Numbered from the stretch's first letter, positions 49,269 to 58,326 are shown. The stretch is DNA of 64,000 bases from Betaproteobacteria bacterium (GCA_025362735.1 JANYFL010000065.1:62001-126000), one strand, 5' to 3'. Notes: generated from the sequence alone by a model not told the origin. A program made the numbers and translations.

Positions 49269-49745
49269 TCAGATTTGAGGCCGCGCAGGAGCGAGTCCCA
49301 GCCGCTTCAAAATAAAGTGATCGACTGAAATTTTTCCGGGTCCGAACACGACCAGTAAGGCAATCAGGCTGCCCCAGAAGAAGTGTGACTGGATCGCGGC
49401 TGGGCACTCGAACTCGAAGAGTTGCGGATAAGAAAGTACAGCCATCAGGTTCACGACAAACAGACCTGCAGCCCCGAAGCGGCCAGCCAATCCCAACACC
49501 AGCAAGATCGGGAAAAACAATTCACCTCCTGCACCCATGACTGCAGCGACGGCAGGTGGCAAGACCGGGACTTTGTATTCATCGGTAAACAAGGCAAGTG
49601 TATTGCTCCAGTCTTGAATCTTGGTCAGGCCGGATTTGAAAAAGACATCTGCCAGATAAAGCCGCATGGCCAGTAAGGCGAGTGATTGCAGCCAGTTGAC
49701 CCAGCTCGTCACGATCATGCTTTTTTGTATGAAGTTTTTGAACAT
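49269..49745 (-). CDS. DoxX-family membrane protein of the bufferin cluster
   Basis: 158 aa, four hydrophobic helices. It shows LLAMRLYLADVFFKSGLTKI with the following KIQDWSNTLALF, and PVLPPAVAAVMGAGGELFFP typical of DoxX. It would sit in the inner membrane. In bufferin-type clusters a DoxX protein usually follows DUF2063, as it does here 76 bp downstream. Its role in export, folding or redox of the peptide is not established. Confidence 0.83.
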   Translation of the reverse strand: MFKNFIQKSMIVTSWVNWLQSLALLAMRLYLADVFFKSGLTKIQDWSNTLALFTDEYKVPVLPPAVAAVMGAGGELFFPILLVLGLAGRFGAAGLFVVNLMAVLSYPQLFEFECPAAIQSHFFWGSLIALLVVFGPGKISVDHFILKRLGLAPARPQI

Positions 49746-49821
49746 GAAGTTCTCCCTGAATTTAGATACCGGACTAGTCGTTTGAGTACGGCGATTCTTA
49801 CACGGAATTTTTTACAAGAAG

Positions 49822-50592
49822 TCAGACACGGCAATCGCAAATCCAGCCGGATTGAATCCAATGGGCGAGCGCCGACTGAATGTCGAACTTATTGTCTATG
49901 GCATAAGCCGCTTCCAGCGCGTTGAAGAGCGTTTCACCGGACAAGAGTGAATCGAGTGCTGCGGCGTTACCCTGATCAAGCTGTTCGACGTGAACCTGCA
50001 TGCCCTCGCGAATGACCCAGGCGGCTTCTGGGATATCCCATTCGACCTGGAATGAACCTGCGTAATCTTTCTGATGAATCGACCAGATCTGTACGATGGG
50101 ATAAGTCGATTTGATCAGAGTCGTTCCTGGCGCAAAATCAAAGCGCACCTGGTCTTGCTGCGTATCAGGAATTTGTAGAAGTCGAGATGGATCGAAGGGC
50201 TTTGGATCGGCAAGACTTGCGGCACAAAAGACCGCCCATTCCAGCCGCGCCAGATCGGGCAGGTAGGGATATTCACGGGTGTGGGGAAACTCGGCCACGA
50301 ACTCAGAAAAGCTCGCTCCGAACTCGTGCAAATTGCCACTGGTCGAAGGCGTTTGTTGCCAGTAGGCCCGTGCAAGTCCGTCAAAAAATTCTTCGCCCAA
50401 CACTTGCTGGATAACGGGATAAGTGATTGCCAGTGTTTTGGTGATTGAGGTCACGACATTGCCGCGATAAATGGCGAGTCGTCGTTGTACGACAGCATCA
50501 TCAGCTGTGAAATGTGCAGCGACTTGCAATGTTTTGACTGGGTCGCGTATCGCTTGTACGAACTGGTTTTGAAGCGTGTGGAGTTCAGGCAT
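49822..50592 (-). CDS. bufC: DUF2063 (BufC/HvfC-type) putative partner of DUF692 enzyme
   Basis: 256 aa from the ATG at 50592; longer frames run into the DUF692 gene. The DUF2063 N-terminal domain is plain: LQNQFVQAIRDP, RLAIYRGNVVTSITKTLAIT, YPVIQQVLGEEFFDGLARAY. In related systems it binds the precursor peptide and delivers it to the DUF692 enzyme. Its start overlaps the DUF692 stop by 8 bp, so the two are coupled. Function is inferred from family members. Confidence 0.85.
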   Translation of the reverse strand: MPELHTLQNQFVQAIRDPVKTLQVAAHFTADDAVVQRRLAIYRGNVVTSITKTLAITYPVIQQVLGEEFFDGLARAYWQQTPSTSGNLHEFGASFSEFVAEFPHTREYPYLPDLARLEWAVFCAASLADPKPFDPSRLLQIPDTQQDQVRFDFAPGTTLIKSTYPIVQIWSIHQKDYAGSFQVEWDIPEAAWVIREGMQVHVEQLDQGNAAALDSLLSGETLFNALEAAYAIDNKFDIQSALAHWIQSGWICDCRV

Positions 50593-51451
50593 CGACTGCC
50601 TCACTGCGAAAATCGTTGAGGTGCGAGCGTGCGATCTGTGCTTCGTCCAGCAGGACTGCGAGGTCGGGAACATCTGTGTCCCACTCGATCAATGTTGGCT
50701 TGGGGCCGATGGTGGCGAGCGTGTGACGATAGAGTTCCCACACAGCCAGGATGACACGTGAACCGTGGTCGTCGATCAGGCATTCATCCGTATTCAGGTG
50801 TCCTGCCAAATGAATTTCACCGACCGCGTCGGCCGGTAATTCATCGATCAATGGCAAAGGATCGAAGCCGAAGTTGACGGCGTTGACATACAGATTATTG
50901 ACATCAAACAGAATGCCGCATCCAGTTCGACGAGACAGTTCGGCCATAAAAGCAGTTTCACTCATGGTGCTGCTGCGATAGGCAAGATAAGCCGAAATGT
51001 TCTCGACCAGAATCGGACGTTTGAGGGTGTCCTGTACGCGTTCCACCCGTGCGCTGATCAAGTCCAGCGCTTCTTCGCTATACGGGATGGGCAACAGATC
51101 ATTGAGATGCTGGCCGTTGATGCTGCCCCAGCAAAGGTGTTCTGATACCAAAGTGGGTTCGACGAATTCAACCAGACGTTTGAGTTTGTTCAAATGCCTT
51201 TGCGCCGCTTCGTCCTGATTGGCATCAGCAGAACCGAGTGACAGTCCAACGCCATGCAGGCTGATGGGATATTGTTCGCGCGCTTGTTGCAATATGCGCA
51301 GAGCTGCACCGCCATCGGCAAAAAAATTCTCGCTATGGACTTCCAGAAAAGCGGGAGCGTCATCAGCTCCTGCATCACGCTCATTAAGCAGCGTGCGGTA
51401 ATGCGGTTGACGCAGGCCGATGCCGACAGCGTTGCCGGACAGGGTCTTCAT
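50585..51451 (-). CDS. bufB: DUF692 multinuclear iron enzyme (BufB/HvfB/MbnB-type)
   Basis: 288 aa, a length normal for the family. A TIM-barrel enzyme with a two- or three-iron site that modifies Cys or other residues in precursor peptides (as MbnB does in methanobactin). Ligand motifs are visible in order: EVHSENFF, ISLHGVGLSLG, VSEHLCW, ILVENIS, GILFDVNNLYVNAVN, EIHLAGH and DHGSRV. It is coupled to bufC and follows the DUF2282 gene by 179 bp, which hold a dispersed repeat. Confidence 0.87.
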   Translation of the reverse strand: MKTLSGNAVGIGLRQPHYRTLLNERDAGADDAPAFLEVHSENFFADGGAALRILQQAREQYPISLHGVGLSLGSADANQDEAAQRHLNKLKRLVEFVEPTLVSEHLCWGSINGQHLNDLLPIPYSEEALDLISARVERVQDTLKRPILVENISAYLAYRSSTMSETAFMAELSRRTGCGILFDVNNLYVNAVNFGFDPLPLIDELPADAVGEIHLAGHLNTDECLIDDHGSRVILAVWELYRHTLATIGPKPTLIEWDTDVPDLAVLLDEAQIARSHLNDFRSEAVDA

Positions 51452-51486
51452 GGATGCGTAAATACGGAAGCGATGTACAGTTTGAT

Positions 51487-51594
51487 TGTCATTCTGAACG
51501 CAGTGAAGAATCTCAAGTGTTTCAGCGAGTACCGGCTGGAAAGGTCTGATGGTAATTGGTCTACCTGAGATTCTTCGCGTTGCTCAGAATGACA
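51487..51594. repeat. Dispersed repeat, family C copy 2, inside the bufferin operon
   Basis: Begins TGTCATTCTGAACGCAGTGA and ends GCTCAGAATGACA; matches the copy at 49175-49267. It lies between the precursor gene and bufB, on the transcribed path. The ends pair, so the RNA would form a long hairpin that could lower expression of the enzymes relative to the precursor. Confidence 0.75.
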
Positions 51595-51630
51595 AAGATT
51601 CGCGGTGCTCTGACCAGAGCTACAGCTTGC

Positions 51631-51909
51631 TCAGCCTTTTTTCATGGGCTCAGCAGTCAGCTTGCCACCCATTTTTTCGCAGGTTCCCTTGGCGACGTAC
51701 TTCCAGTCACCGGGAGCGTTATCAACTTTTGCGGCACCAGCGCAGGCATGGGTACCGGTGGCGCTGGCGCAGTCATTGGCACCGGCCTTGGCGACGCCGA
51801 AACATTTGTCTTTGGTCGCATCGGGTGCAACCGGCGCGGCATGTGCAGAAACTGCGGCAAAGGCGATGGCGGAAGCGAGTGCGGAACGAATGATGGTTTG
51901 CTTGTTCAT
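51631..51909 (-). CDS. bufA1: DUF2282 bufferin-type precursor peptide with signal sequence
   Basis: 92 aa. Signal peptide about 1-24 ([15 protein letters not shown]), then a core of 68 residues with four Cys at 36, 47, 56 and 77, in [19 protein letters not shown] and KGTCEKMGG. That spacing and the [17 protein letters not shown] ending are the DUF2282 pattern of bufferin precursors, where Cys are modified by the DUF692 enzyme and the product binds copper in the periplasm. AGGAGA is a strong ribosome binding site, at 51916-51921. The peptide is the first gene of the cluster. Copper binding is family knowledge, not shown here. Confidence 0.88.
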   Translation of the reverse strand: MNKQTIIRSALASAIAFAAVSAHAAPVAPDATKDKCFGVAKAGANDCASATGTHACAGAAKVDNAPGDWKYVAKGTCEKMGGKLTAEPMKKG

Positions 51910-51976
51910 GTCAAATCTCCTGATCTAAAGGTGGTTGGTGGCTAAGTTACGAGTTACGGGAATACTTCCCAAGCGT

Positions 51977-52089
51977 CTGTCGCGGCTTGTGGAGCTTCCT
52001 TACAGAATTTTGCGCGTTTATTTTGACGAGGTCATGAAAAGTTTGAATTTTTAAGCAGGACTGTCGGAAATTCCAGAAACCTTACAGAA
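51977..52089 (-). promoter_or_regulatory. Two direct copies of TTCTGTAAGG upstream of bufA1 (candidate ECF promoter)
   Basis: On the minus strand TTCTGTAAGG occurs at 52089-52080 and at 52007-51998. Each is followed by CGACAG (52066-52061 and 51982-51977) after 13 and 15 bases. The nearer copy lies about 68 bases before the bufA1 start. The layout resembles a promoter for an ECF-type sigma factor; different spacing of the two copies suggests that only one is used. No anti-sigma or ECF gene is in the window. Confidence 0.35.
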
Positions 52090-52136
52090 AGCTTTAAGCG
52101 ACTGCGCTATGCTCTCGACTTTTGTTGCGAGGCACC

Positions 52137-52961
52137 ATGGACATTCTTCTGTTGATAAAGGCCGCCATTCTTGGCATTGTCGAAGGCCTGACCGAATTCC
52201 TTCCCATATCCAGTACCGGCCATTTGATTGTTGCCGGTAGTCTGCTCGATTTTGTCGGCGAAAAAGCGCAGGCTTTCGAAATCATTATTCAGGCTGGCGC
52301 CATTCTCGCCGTGTGCTGGGAATACCGGCAACGCATTGCGGATGTGGTCAGTGGCTTTTCCACGGATCCCAAAGCACGACGCCTTGTACTTAACCTGCTG
52401 ATCGCCTTTCTGCCCGCCGCATTGCTGGGTCTGATGTTTAGCAAAATGATCAAGGCGCATTTGTTTGCACCGGTGCCGGTTGCGCTGGCATTCATCATCG
52501 GCGGTCTGATTATTCTTTGGGTGGAGCGGCGTCAGCGCGTTGCCGTGCGTATCGATTCAGTCGATGACATGACTCCCATGGACGCGCTCAAGATAGGTCT
52601 CGCACAGAGTCTTGCGCTAATTCCCGGAACCTCACGCTCCGGCGCCACCATTATTGGCGCGATGTTGTTCGGCTTTTCGCGCAAGGCAGCCACGGAGTTC
52701 TCGTTTTTTCTGGCGATACCCACCTTGTTCGCTGCAACTTTTTATTCTGCTTACAAAGCGCGTGCGTTATTCGTTGCTGCCGATCTCCCGGTTTTCGGTA
52801 TTGGTTTTATTTTCGCATTCGTCAGCGCATTCCTATGCGTACGTTGGTTGCTGCGCTTTATCAGTACGCACGATTTCCGTGGTTTTGGCTGGTACCGGAT
52901 CGTATTTGGATTGGTAATATTGGTGACGTTCTTTACTGATCTGATTCCCTGGAAAGAGTAA
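52137..52961 (+). CDS. uppP: Undecaprenyl-diphosphatase
   Basis: 274 aa from the ATG at 52137; the alternative five codons upstream add nothing conserved. Integral membrane enzyme that dephosphorylates undecaprenyl pyrophosphate to recycle the carrier of peptidoglycan and O-antigen. Catalytic motifs: [15 protein letters not shown] (about 16-30) and [10 protein letters not shown] (about 162-171). Seven or eight hydrophobic helices are seen. A family A repeat follows 2 bp after the stop, then recQ. Confidence 0.95.
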   Translation: MDILLLIKAAILGIVEGLTEFLPISSTGHLIVAGSLLDFVGEKAQAFEIIIQAGAILAVCWEYRQRIADVVSGFSTDPKARRLVLNLLIAFLPAALLGLMFSKMIKAHLFAPVPVALAFIIGGLIILWVERRQRVAVRIDSVDDMTPMDALKIGLAQSLALIPGTSRSGATIIGAMLFGFSRKAATEFSFFLAIPTLFAATFYSAYKARALFVAADLPVFGIGFIFAFVSAFLCVRWLLRFISTHDFRGFGWYRIVFGLVILVTFFTDLIPWKE

Positions 52962-52963
52962 GA

Positions 52964-53058
52964 CTCCCTCCCCTTCAAGGGGAGGGTTGGGGTGGGGATG
53001 GGTCATCTCTGACCATTGAACCCATCCCCCACCTAAACTCCCCCTTGAAGGGGGAGGA
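52964..53058. repeat. Dispersed palindromic repeat, family A copy 3
   Basis: Outer arms CTCCCTCCCCTTCAAGGGGA and CTCCCCCTTGAAGGGGGAGG, with inner pair GGGGATGGGTCA / TGAACCCATCCCC. It fills the space between uppP and recQ. The purine-rich end (GGGGAGGAAC, 53051-53060) lies 23 bases before the recQ GTG. Confidence 0.78.
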
Positions 53059-53082
53059 ACATAAAACAGAGCAGCGCTCATC

Positions 53083-54933
53083 GTGGAATCTTCAATCGGC
53101 ACCGTTCCTCAACAACAGGCCATCGACCTCTTGCGCCGCATCTTTGGTTATTCCGAATTTCGTGGCGCGCAGGCGGAGATTGTTGATCACGTCAGCAATG
53201 GAGGTGATGCGCTGGTGCTGATGCCGACCGGCGCAGGTAAATCACTCTGCTATCAGATTCCGGCATTGCTACGGCGTGGTGTGGGTGTGGTGGTATCCCC
53301 CTTGATTGCACTGATGCAAGATCAGGTCGATGCCTTGGCGGAACTGGGTGTGCGTGCAGCCTTTCTCAATTCCACTTTGAGTGGTGTGGAAGCAGCATCG
53401 GTGGAGCGGCAGGTGCGCGCGGGGGAACTGGACCTGCTCTATGTTGCGCCTGAGCGCTTGCTGAGCGAGCGTTGCCTGAACCTGCTCGAGCAAAGTCGCG
53501 TCGCTTTGTTCGCCATCGATGAAGCCCACTGCGTGGCGCAGTGGGGCCATGATTTCCGGCCTGAATACATCCAGCTTTCGATCCTGCACGAGCGATTTCC
53601 CGATGTACCGCGTATTGCACTGACTGCTACCGCCGATGCGCAGACTCGCGCCGAAATTGTTGAGCGTCTGCAGTTGCACGGTGCTCGCGTATACGTGTCA
53701 AGTTTTGATCGGCCCAATATCCGTTATCAGATCGTCGAGAAGCTCAACGCGCGCAAGCAACTGCTTGACTTCATTCGTGCCGAGCATGATGGTGAATGCG
53801 GCATCGTCTATTGCCTGTCGCGCAAGAAGGTTGAAGAGACTGCGGCCTTCCTGATGGAGAACGGCATTGATGCTTTGCCCTATCACGCCGGCATGGACAG
53901 CATCACACGGCAAAAACATCAAGCACGTTTTTTGCGCGCCGATGGACTGGTGATGGTTGCGACGATTGCTTTCGGCATGGGCATTGATAAACCGGACGTG
54001 CGCTTTGTCGCGCATCTCGATTTACCGAAAAGTATCGAAGGCTATTATCAGGAAACCGGTCGTGCCGGGCGCGATGGCATGCCCGCCGATGCCTGGATGA
54101 CTTATGGTTTGCAGGATGTAGTGCAACTGCGCCGCATGATTGCGGAATCGGAAGCGGATGAAACCTTCAAGCGCGTTTCCAGCGTCAAGCTTGATGCCAT
54201 GCTGGGTCTGTGTGAAAGCGCTGACTGTCGTCGCAAGCGCCTGCTGAATTATTTTGATGAAAGCACAGCATCGGATTATCGCTGTGGCTATTGCGATACT
54301 TGTTTGAGTCCGCCCGCTTCATTCGATGCTACGGTCGCTGTGCAAAAACTGCTGTCATGCATCTACCGCACTGGCCAGCGTTTTGGTGCGGTGCATGTCA
54401 TGGCAGTGCTGCGCGGTGATGTGGGTGGTCAAAGCGGCGAGCGTATCAAGCAGTGGCAGCACGACCAACTGAGTGTCTTTGGTGTTGGACACGAATACAG
54501 CGAAACCGAATGGCGTGCGTTGATCCGGCAGTGTCTGGCGCTGGGCGTGATCGACGTCGATCACGACGCCTATGGCGCGATCAAGCTGACCGATGACAGT
54601 CGCGCTGTATTGAAGGGTGAACGCAAGGTCATGCTCAGGGAACTGCGTAAACCAGTGCGCACTGTTAAATCCAGCCGCAAGACTTTTGATAGCGAACTTA
54701 ATTCAGTTCAGCAGCGTTGCTTTGATTCTTTACGTGACTGGCGACTCGGCGCGGCGCGTCAACACAATGTTCCCGCCTATGTCATTTTTCACGATGGCAC
54801 GTTGCGTGAGATCGCGTTACGTCAACCTGACTCGCTGGAAGCCTTGCAAGCCATCTCTGGTATTGGTGCGAAGAAGCTGGAGGCCTATGGACTGGAACTA
54901 TTGAAAGTGATTCAGGTGTCCGAAACGATTTGA
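53083..54933 (+). CDS. recQ: ATP-dependent DNA helicase RecQ
   Basis: 616 aa from GTG at 53083 (no ATG upstream in frame). Helicase of 3'-5' polarity in recombination repair. Motif 0 [10 protein letters not shown], Walker A MPTGAGKS (47-54), DEAHC box (about 146), [14 protein letters not shown] and [10 protein letters not shown] are visible. The RecQ-Ct zinc site has CESADCRRK and CGYCDTC (about 376-406). The HRDC domain ends the protein (about 545-610). Family A repeat lies just upstream. Confidence 0.95.
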   Translation: MESSIGTVPQQQAIDLLRRIFGYSEFRGAQAEIVDHVSNGGDALVLMPTGAGKSLCYQIPALLRRGVGVVVSPLIALMQDQVDALAELGVRAAFLNSTLSGVEAASVERQVRAGELDLLYVAPERLLSERCLNLLEQSRVALFAIDEAHCVAQWGHDFRPEYIQLSILHERFPDVPRIALTATADAQTRAEIVERLQLHGARVYVSSFDRPNIRYQIVEKLNARKQLLDFIRAEHDGECGIVYCLSRKKVEETAAFLMENGIDALPYHAGMDSITRQKHQARFLRADGLVMVATIAFGMGIDKPDVRFVAHLDLPKSIEGYYQETGRAGRDGMPADAWMTYGLQDVVQLRRMIAESEADETFKRVSSVKLDAMLGLCESADCRRKRLLNYFDESTASDYRCGYCDTCLSPPASFDATVAVQKLLSCIYRTGQRFGAVHVMAVLRGDVGGQSGERIKQWQHDQLSVFGVGHEYSETEWRALIRQCLALGVIDVDHDAYGAIKLTDDSRAVLKGERKVMLRELRKPVRTVKSSRKTFDSELNSVQQRCFDSLRDWRLGAARQHNVPAYVIFHDGTLREIALRQPDSLEALQAISGIGAKKLEAYGLELLKVIQVSETI

Positions 54934-54950
54934 TGCTGTTTGTATAAAGA

Positions 54951-54980
54951 AAAAAGGCAGCATTGCTGCTGCCCTTTTTA
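54951..54980. terminator. Bidirectional rho-independent terminator between recQ and the CsgG-like gene
   Basis: Stem GGCAGCA (54956-54962) / TGCTGCC (54967-54973) with a 4-nt loop. It is preceded by a run of A and followed by CTTTTT, so it can end transcripts from both converging genes. Confidence 0.88.
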
Positions 54981-54995
54981 ATTGCATCGAAAAGT

Positions 54996-55931
54996 TTATT
55001 TGGTCGTAGTCGTCGTTGTTGCGGCTGGCTTTGCTGCTGCAGGCTTGGCGGCAGGCTTTGTAGCCGCAGGTTTCGCCGCAGGTGCTGGATTGAGTTTCTG
55101 ACTGGCAGGTGTGGTGCCTCCATCGACACCCAGTGCGCCACCAGCACCAAGACCGCCTTCAACTGTTTGCGCACGATAGTTGCGCACCGATTTGACCAGC
55201 TGGTTATAAGAATCCATGAAGGCCGCAACGATGATCTTGCCTTCGGGCGTACTGGTATAACCACCAAGGCCACCGCCCACACCGCCACCAAACAGGCCAC
55301 CGGCAAAGTTGAAGTCCATGTTCTTGGCGCTGCCTTCTGCTGCTGCCAATTGCACGCCGGAGCGATTGTCGATCATCAGCAGCATGGTTGAAGCTTCATT
55401 GGACTTCAGTCCGCCCGCGACTGCACCGACAACACCCAATGCGCCACTGAATCCACCCAGCGCACCGCCAATACCACCTGTCCCCTTCTGACTGAAAGTG
55501 ATCGTCGGTTTCATCGTGTAATCCGCCGCGACCATCTGACCCTTGCCCATGTTGCTGTTGGCTCGGGCCTCGCCCGATGCTGCCAGAGCGCGTTCCTGCA
55601 TCATGTTGTTCATAGCCGAGCCGCGTTCGACGACGACGAAGCAGTTGGACTGTTGCACGATCATCCGCAGAACCGGCACCGTGGAATTAAGGTTGTAACG
55701 ACGCAAGGTTTGATACCAGGGTTCGTTCTGATTTTCCTCAACGGCCAGGGTACCGAGGGTCTTGTCGCAATGCTCCAATTGGGAATTGGCGTTCGTGGAT
55801 GTGGCGCCACCGGCTGAGCCGCTGGCAACCGTCTTTGCACCCGAATCGCCCATCGTTGGCGCCGTGCCACCGCAGGCCGAAAGGATGAATACAGAAATGA
55901 TGGCGCATGCACCGGAAAGATATTTATACAT
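54996..55931 (-). CDS. CsgG-like lipoprotein with Ala/Pro/Lys-rich tail
   Basis: 311 aa. The signal sequence has a lipobox (IISVFILSACGG), so the mature N-terminus is a lipidated Cys at about 20. The middle has VLRMIVQQSNCFVVVERGSA, NNMMQERALAASGEA and YTMKPTITFSQ, as in CsgG/HfaB-type outer-membrane proteins. A Gly-rich stretch (GGIGGALGGFSGALG) follows. The end is repetitive (AKPAATKPAAKPAAAKPAAT) and closes with six Thr and Lys. A pore or envelope-anchoring role is plausible, but no curli genes are nearby. Confidence 0.78.
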   Translation of the reverse strand: MYKYLSGACAIISVFILSACGGTAPTMGDSGAKTVASGSAGGATSTNANSQLEHCDKTLGTLAVEENQNEPWYQTLRRYNLNSTVPVLRMIVQQSNCFVVVERGSAMNNMMQERALAASGEARANSNMGKGQMVAADYTMKPTITFSQKGTGGIGGALGGFSGALGVVGAVAGGLKSNEASTMLLMIDNRSGVQLAAAEGSAKNMDFNFAGGLFGGGVGGGLGGYTSTPEGKIIVAAFMDSYNQLVKSVRNYRAQTVEGGLGAGGALGVDGGTTPASQKLNPAPAAKPAATKPAAKPAAAKPAATTTTTTK

Positions 55932-56124
55932 AGAGACTCCCTAGAAAAATTGTGAGCGGACGAATGGGCTAGCCTGAAAACGACCGGAGATTTTATTTTT
56001 GGCTGGATTGATTCTGGCAGAGCCTACGTTGAAACTCAAGAGCACCTACAGTGCCGGTAAGAATAATTTTTATTCGCTTGTTCCAGATGGGTGAATTGCG
56101 CCAGAAGCCGGGGCAAGATATTTT

Positions 56125-56811
56125 TTAGCGACGCAGAAAAACAAGATCCCAGACCCCATGACCGAGCCGTAAACCGCGCCGCTCAAACTTAGTCTGTGGA
56201 CGACTGGTGAGTGGATTGTCTGGCGTGCTGTATTGATCACAGTGATTGACCAGCAGCGGTTCATTGGTCAGGACTTCCAGCATTTGCAAGGCATAGTCTT
56301 CCCAGTCTGTCGCGCAATGCAAATAGCCCCCGGGCGCAAGACGCGCCGCAAGCTGCCTGACAAATTCAGGCTGAATCAGTCGGCGTTTGTTGTGACGTGC
56401 CTTGTGCCACGGGTCGGGAAAGTAGACGTGAATACCGGCTAATGAAGCCAGTGGGATCATGTTTTCGATGACTTCAACGGCATCATGCTGAATCACACGC
56501 AGATTCTTCAGATTACGTTCTTCGATTAGTTTCAGAAGTGCGCCGACACCGGGGGTATGGACTTCGATACCGATGAACTGCACATCCGGCCTTTGCGCTG
56601 CAATCTCGGCGGTCGGCTCGCCCATGCCGAAGCCGATTTCAAGCACGGTGGGTGGCGTGATCGCTAGTGAAGAGGGCGCATAGGGAATGCCATGGCGCGG
56701 CATGATCTCATCCAGCGCACGCTGCTGTGCCGCCGAGATGCGGCCAGCGCGAGTGACGTAGCTGCGGATGCGGCGATGATGATTGGAGATCGGCGCGTCG
56801 TTTATGCTCAA
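56125..56811 (-). CDS. trmB: tRNA (guanine-N7-)-methyltransferase
   Basis: 228 aa if started at the TTG at 56811; the frame stays open upstream only through the family A repeat, whose translation ([12 protein letters not shown]) is not conserved. TrmB methylates G46 of tRNA. The SAM motif is [20 protein letters not shown], followed by [31 protein letters not shown] and the C-terminal [13 protein letters not shown]. Length is near the 239 aa of E. coli. The true start is uncertain because the repeat may supply the ribosome binding site. Confidence 0.92.
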   Translation of the reverse strand: MSINDAPISNHHRRIRSYVTRAGRISAAQQRALDEIMPRHGIPYAPSSLAITPPTVLEIGFGMGEPTAEIAAQRPDVQFIGIEVHTPGVGALLKLIEERNLKNLRVIQHDAVEVIENMIPLASLAGIHVYFPDPWHKARHNKRRLIQPEFVRQLAARLAPGGYLHCATDWEDYALQMLEVLTNEPLLVNHCDQYSTPDNPLTSRPQTKFERRGLRLGHGVWDLVFLRR

Positions 56812-56816
56812 CAGCG

Positions 56817-56922
56817 GCCCCCATCCCAACCTTCCCCCAAAAGGGGAAGGAGCATCCAAAGGAAATTTATCGTGGCTATTGTTTTGGCCCCTTCCCCCTT
56901 TGGGGGAAGGTTGGGATCGGGG
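56817..56922. repeat. Dispersed palindromic repeat, family A copy 4
   Basis: Arms GGCCCCCATCCCAACCTTCC and CTTCCCCCTTTGGGGGAAGG, with GGTTGGGATCGGGGCG at the right end. It lies just upstream of the trmB start and resembles the 13291-13368 copy most. Confidence 0.75.
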
Positions 56923-56977
56923 CGCAGCGTCATCCAGATATCAGCTGCCACAACTTTAGAGCAGAGAAAAATGGACC

Positions 56978-57778
56978 TCATGCTTTTGTCACACTACCGA
57001 TGACCCCAACCGTTGGCGAAGACGGCGTCGCACTATAAAGTTTTTTCGGCATACGGCCCGCAAGAAAGGCTTCGCGTCCGGCTTGCACCGCTTTGTTCAT
57101 CGCTGAAGCCATCAGCACTGGATTCTTGGCCGCAGCAACGGCGGTGTTCATCAGTACGCCATCACATCCCAACTCCATCGCGATGGCCGCATCGGAGGTG
57201 GTGCCAACACCGGCATCGACGATGACCGGCACATTGGCCTTTTCCAGAATCAGTTGCAGATTCCAGGGATTAAGAATGCCCATGCCGGAGCCGATCAACG
57301 AAGCTAGCGGCATCACGGCGACACAGCCCAAGTCTTCGAGAATCTTGGCCTGAATCGGATCGTCGCTGCAGTAGACCATGACTTCAAAGCCTTCTTTCAC
57401 CAGCGTTTCTGCTGCCTTCAAGGTTTCGGGCATATTGGGAAACAGCGTGTGAACATCGCCGAGCACTTCCAGCTTGACCAGCGTGTGGTCGTCGAGCAAC
57501 TCACGAGCAAGACGCAAGGTACGCACGGCGTCATCGGCGCTGTAGCAGCCTGCCGTGTTGGGCAAGAGTGTGAACTGCGACGGCGGCAGCACATCCAGCA
57601 GACTGGCTTCGTTCGGATTCTGGCCGATATTGGTACGGCGAATGGCGACAGTAATGATCTCGGCGCCACTCGCATCGACCGCTGCGCGTGTTTCGGAAAA
57701 ATCCTTGTATTTGCCGGTGCCGAGTAGCAGGCGTGAACTGAATGTACGCTTACCGATCTTGAAAGTATCTTGAGTCAT
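56978..57778 (-). CDS. thiG: Thiazole synthase
   Basis: 266 aa from the ATG at 57778. It makes the thiazole phosphate of thiamine from DXP, iminoglycine and ThiS-thiocarboxylate. TIM-barrel motifs are [38 protein letters not shown]-like [31 protein letters not shown] and [20 protein letters not shown]. The Lys of the imine is in VKLEVLGD. thiS lies 53 bp upstream on the same strand, so the two are a unit. Confidence 0.95.
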   Translation of the reverse strand: MTQDTFKIGKRTFSSRLLLGTGKYKDFSETRAAVDASGAEIITVAIRRTNIGQNPNEASLLDVLPPSQFTLLPNTAGCYSADDAVRTLRLARELLDDHTLVKLEVLGDVHTLFPNMPETLKAAETLVKEGFEVMVYCSDDPIQAKILEDLGCVAVMPLASLIGSGMGILNPWNLQLILEKANVPVIVDAGVGTTSDAAIAMELGCDGVLMNTAVAAAKNPVLMASAMNKAVQAGREAFLAGRMPKKLYSATPSSPTVGVIGSVTKA

Positions 57779-57831
57779 GTTTTTTGTTTGGAGTAAAACT
57801 TTGGAGCCATACATAGATACGGAGAAACACT

Positions 57832-58059
57832 TCAGCCGCCACCGACAGCGACAACGATTTCCAGACGATCATCCGGTTGAATGAACGTCGTGGCATGCTG
57901 ACTTTTTGGAACAATGCTGCCGTTCCGTTCAACGGCCAGACGTTTGCCGGTCAACTGACGGTCTTGCAGGAGTTGGGCAATGCTACATGGAGCGTGCTCG
58001 ACGTATTCGCCATTGACCGTAAGGCTGATCGAATTGGAAAGGGGCTGAATTGCAGACAT
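57832..58059 (-). CDS. thiS: Sulfur carrier protein ThiS
   Basis: 75 aa, slightly longer than usual (about 66). Ubiquitin-like fold: [40 protein letters not shown], and [14 protein letters not shown] ending in the Gly-Gly tail to be activated to a thiocarboxylate. It precedes thiG in the same direction. I found no TPP riboswitch motif in the 176 bp upstream, unlike thiC. Confidence 0.9.
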   Translation of the reverse strand: MSAIQPLSNSISLTVNGEYVEHAPCSIAQLLQDRQLTGKRLAVERNGSIVPKSQHATTFIQPDDRLEIVVAVGGG

Positions 58060-58182
58060 GGGCGGATTTTACCTGCTAGCCAAATCATTTCCTGAGCGTT
58101 CCCCAGACGTTTCTTACCTGGGAGCTTTGAAATCCTGAAATATCTGGATAGAAGCAAATGAATCCATTAGAATCTTTAATGT

Positions 58183-58210
58183 TTGATATATTCCATAATC
58201 AAAATAGATT
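58183..58210 (+). promoter_or_regulatory. Candidate sigma70 promoter of tRNA-Gly
   Basis: TTGATA (58183-58188), 16-bp AT-rich spacer, TAGATT (58205-58210). The tRNA 5' end is 26 bases further. The AT-rich upstream stretch is consistent with an UP element. Confidence 0.5.
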
Positions 58211-58235
58211 TGAGACAAGTCCAATAGGACACAAA

Positions 58236-58310
58236 GCGGGCGTCGTATAACGGCTATTACCCTTGCTTCCCAAGCAAGAGACGAGGGTTCGACTCCCTTC
58301 GCCCGCTCCA
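58236..58310 (+). tRNA. tRNA-Gly (anticodon CCC)
   Basis: 75 nt with encoded CCA. Acceptor GCGGGCG pairs with CGCCCGC. The anticodon stem CTTGC/GCAAG holds loop TTCCCAA, giving CCC (reads GGG). The T arm has GAGGGTTCGACTCCC. The D arm contains TCGTATAACGG. fcs starts 47 bp downstream. Confidence 0.97.
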
Positions 58311-58326
58311 ATTTATAGAAGCCAAC

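Noticed and set aside
56812-56859. Longer TrmB starting at ATG 56859
   Set aside because: The added residues come from the family A repeat and are not TrmB-like, though expression from it cannot be excluded.
58060-58235. TPP riboswitch upstream of thiS-thiG
   Set aside because: The CTGAGA and ACCTGATCTGGATAATG-like blocks are missing; the GGGAGC segment is a chance likeness.
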